A stretch of DNA of 6,280 nt from Candidatus Roizmanbacteria bacterium (lineage in GTDB: Bacteria > Patescibacteriota > Microgenomatia > UBA1406 > GWC2-37-13), in the NCBI GenBank assembly GCA_026395475.1, contig JAPLYQ010000159.1, positions 1-6,280 on the forward strand, written 5' to 3'. The notes beneath the pieces are model-generated. The model made no database searches, was not told the DNA's origin, and saw only the letters and a program-made list of their open reading frames with translations. The position numbers were made by a program, and so were the translations under genes. This document shows positions 4,843-6,280 of this stretch, piece after piece. Position 1 is the stretch's first letter, and each line of letters begins with the position of its first letter.

Positions 4843-6280
4843 CTAATTCCCCAATCGCACTGCATTATCGATAAGGAAACTCATTGAGTCATCTCTTTCC
4901 GCAGCAGTTCCCTTTGCAAGGATTACCTGGTTTACGGATATGATTGATTTCAATTTTTCGAATGCTTTTGGGAAGAAAACAGCCTCAATTGTGCCGGTAT
5001 CATCATACAATGTGATAAATGCCATTTCCTTGTTATCCTTCTTAGTTCGAATGATCTTCTTACCGCTTATGACCCCGACTATAACCATATTTTTCTTATC
5101 ATCTCCTTTTACAATCTCTCCAATGTGTTTTGTTGCTTTTTCTTCAATAATGGCCGCAAAGCGAGCAAGTGGGTTTCGGCTAATGAGGAATCCTATAACC
5201 TCTTTTTCCATCATTGAGAGCTCATCTTCTGAGTATTCCGGAATATGTTCAAATGTGTCTTCTATCTTTTTTTGTTCAACATGGCCTGCAAACAAGCCAA
5301 ACTGACCTTTTGACTCACTATCTTTTGAGGCGGCTAAATCTTTTACCATTTCTGGAGAAAGTCCAAATCGAATACTATCTCCCTCAAGGGTAAATTCATA
5401 ACCACTTTTGTTAATGTCTGGCACTAAAATAGGAATCTCCATTCTTCGACACTCTTCAATTCCCTGCGCCATTTTAATTTCTCTCATAGGACCTGCAACT
5501 CCCTGAAGTTCTGCAGTCAAAAGAGCGGCCATGTATTCCACTGGGAAATTTGCCTTCATGTATGCAGTCCAGTATGCAATGAGTCCGTAAGATGCTGAAT
5601 GTGGTTTGTTAAATCCGTATGCCGCGAACTTTTCCATGAAAGCAAATAGCTTTTCTGCCATTGTTCTTGCGTATTTGTTTTTTACACATCCATCAATAAA
5701 TTTTTTGTGTTCAATATCCATGAGAGATTTTTTCTTTTTTCCCATGGCCATGCGGAGGTTGTCTGCTTCACTCATGGAGTATCCGGCAAGACTGTGTGCA
5801 ATTTCCATCACTTGTTCCTGATACACAAGAACGCCGTACGTTTCTCCCATGATTTTTTTCAAATCAGGATGGAGATACTTTATTGATCCGGGATTACTTT
5901 TCCCTGCGATAAACGAGGGAATAAGATCCATTGGACCTGGTCGATATAAGGCGACCATAGCAGTAATGTCACTCATTTTGTTTGGCTTCAGGTCTTTTGC
6001 AAGGCGCCTCATGCCGGCAGATTCCAACTGAAAGACACCAATGGTATTTCCTGCAGAAATTAAATCGTATGTTTTTTTGTCATCAATACGGACTTCGTGA
6101 ATATCAATTTTTGTACCTGTTTTTCGTGTGGCAAGTTGAATGGCTTTATCCAATATTGTTAAATTTCGCAGTCCCAAGAAGTCAATTTTGAGGAGTCCTA
6201 CAGCTTTATTATTTTGCACTGCATTTAAATCCAGACAGTACATATCATACTGAGTGATGACACGTCCTTGTTTGGACTCT
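4843..6280 (-). CDS. dnaE: DNA polymerase III subunit alpha, C-terminal part (5' end outside window)
   Basis: DnaE is the replicative polymerase subunit. The 478 visible residues start at ESKQGRVITQYDMYC and are open to the window edge. GLLKIDFLGLRNLTIL carries the third catalytic aspartate (visible residue 33, equivalent to D555 of E. coli). Further conserved blocks are FQLESAGMRR, ALYRPGPMDLIPSFI, YGVLVYQEQVM, AMGKKKKSLM and AAYGFNKPHSASYGLIAYWT. QFGLF (coding bases 5290-5304) fits the beta-clamp binding motif. An OB fold follows (about residues 397-475, GVISGKKIIRTKKDNKEMAF and later), and the protein ends in TAG right after it, without an E. coli-type tau-binding domain. The region between IRFGLS and QFGLF is only 17 residues plus the motif, where the family usually has roughly 80 with a helix-hairpin-helix pair. 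The next in-frame stop, TGA, lies inside the atp promoter. Confidence 0.96.
   Translation of the reverse strand, partial: ESKQGRVITQYDMYCLDLNAVQNNKAVGLLKIDFLGLRNLTILDKAIQLATRKTGTKIDIHEVRIDDKKTYDLISAGNTIGVFQLESAGMRRLAKDLKPNKMSDITAMVALYRPGPMDLIPSFIAGKSNPGSIKYLHPDLKKIMGETYGVLVYQEQVMEIAHSLAGYSMSEADNLRMAMGKKKKSLMDIEHKKFIDGCVKNKYARTMAEKLFAFMEKFAAYGFNKPHSASYGLIAYWTAYMKANFPVEYMAALLTAELQGVAGPMREIKMAQGIEECRRMEIPILVPDINKSGYEFTLEGDSIRFGLSPEMVKDLAASKDSESKGQFGLFAGHVEQKKIEDTFEHIPEYSEDELSMMEKEVIGFLISRNPLARFAAIIEEKATKHIGEIVKGDDKKNMVIVGVISGKKIIRTKKDNKEMAFITLYDDTGTIEAVFFPKAFEKLKSIISVNQVILAKGTAAERDDSMSFLIDNAVRLGN

Noticed and set aside
1..6280. Complete TAR-to-Gln genetic code with TGA as sole stop
   Set aside because: It would fuse atpA to atpG, add long tails to atpE and others, and is contradicted by about 70 CAA/CAG codons against two TAR. 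Only partial readthrough stays open.
1..6280. CRISPR array, tRNA or rRNA genes, transposase
   Set aside because: No direct-repeat spacing pattern, cloverleaf-like segment or transposase-like frame was seen; nearly all bases belong to dnaE or atp genes.

Overview
The window is a compact, AT-rich block of genes that all lie on the minus strand: the 3' part of dnaE followed by most of an F-type ATP synthase operon. Read in the direction of transcription (high to low coordinates), the order is dnaE (partial) - promoter - atpZ/atpI-like - atpB (a) - atpE (c) - atpF (b) - atpH (delta) - atpA (alpha) - atpG (gamma) - repeat hairpin - atpD (beta, partial). This is the standard bacterial F0F1 order. 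The AT-rich sequence, small proteins, tight or overlapping junctions, few clear Shine-Dalgarno sites, a subunit a with a hydrophilic insert and the dnaE-atp neighbourhood suggest a streamlined bacterium, most likely a Candidate Phyla Radiation (Patescibacteria/Parcubacteria-like) genome. That placement is an inference without a database search.

Region by region. Positions 4843-6280 hold the DnaE C-terminal half, which keeps the third catalytic Asp, the clamp-binding motif and the OB fold but lacks most of the usual helix-hairpin-helix region. A 31-nt gap after dnaE contains a strong sigma70-type promoter (perfect TTGACA, 18-nt spacer, TACAAT) that should drive the atp genes. atpZ-like, atpB and atpE look intact and encode the membrane motor. 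atpF is split by a one-base frame discrepancy at an A5 run. atpH encodes only the C-terminal half of delta. atpA has an in-frame TAA in place of a conserved Gln codon 71 codons before its natural end. atpG is intact. A nested inverted repeat of about 70 nt separates atpG from atpD. atpD has an in-frame TAG at another conserved Gln position, codon 45.

The most notable signal is therefore not a new gene family. Four of the eight ATP synthase genes carry a stop, a frame break or a missing domain, and both premature stops are CAR-to-TAR changes at conserved glutamines. Three explanations compete: recent decay of the ATP synthase (known to be absent from some reduced CPR lineages), sequence error, or leaky decoding of TAR codons as Gln. 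Several observations bear on the last idea. Every TAR-terminated gene except atpA is followed in frame by TGA as the next stop. However, atpA's own terminal TAA is all that separates it from in-frame atpG, and about 70 other Gln codons in the window are CAA/CAG. Full reassignment is therefore unlikely.
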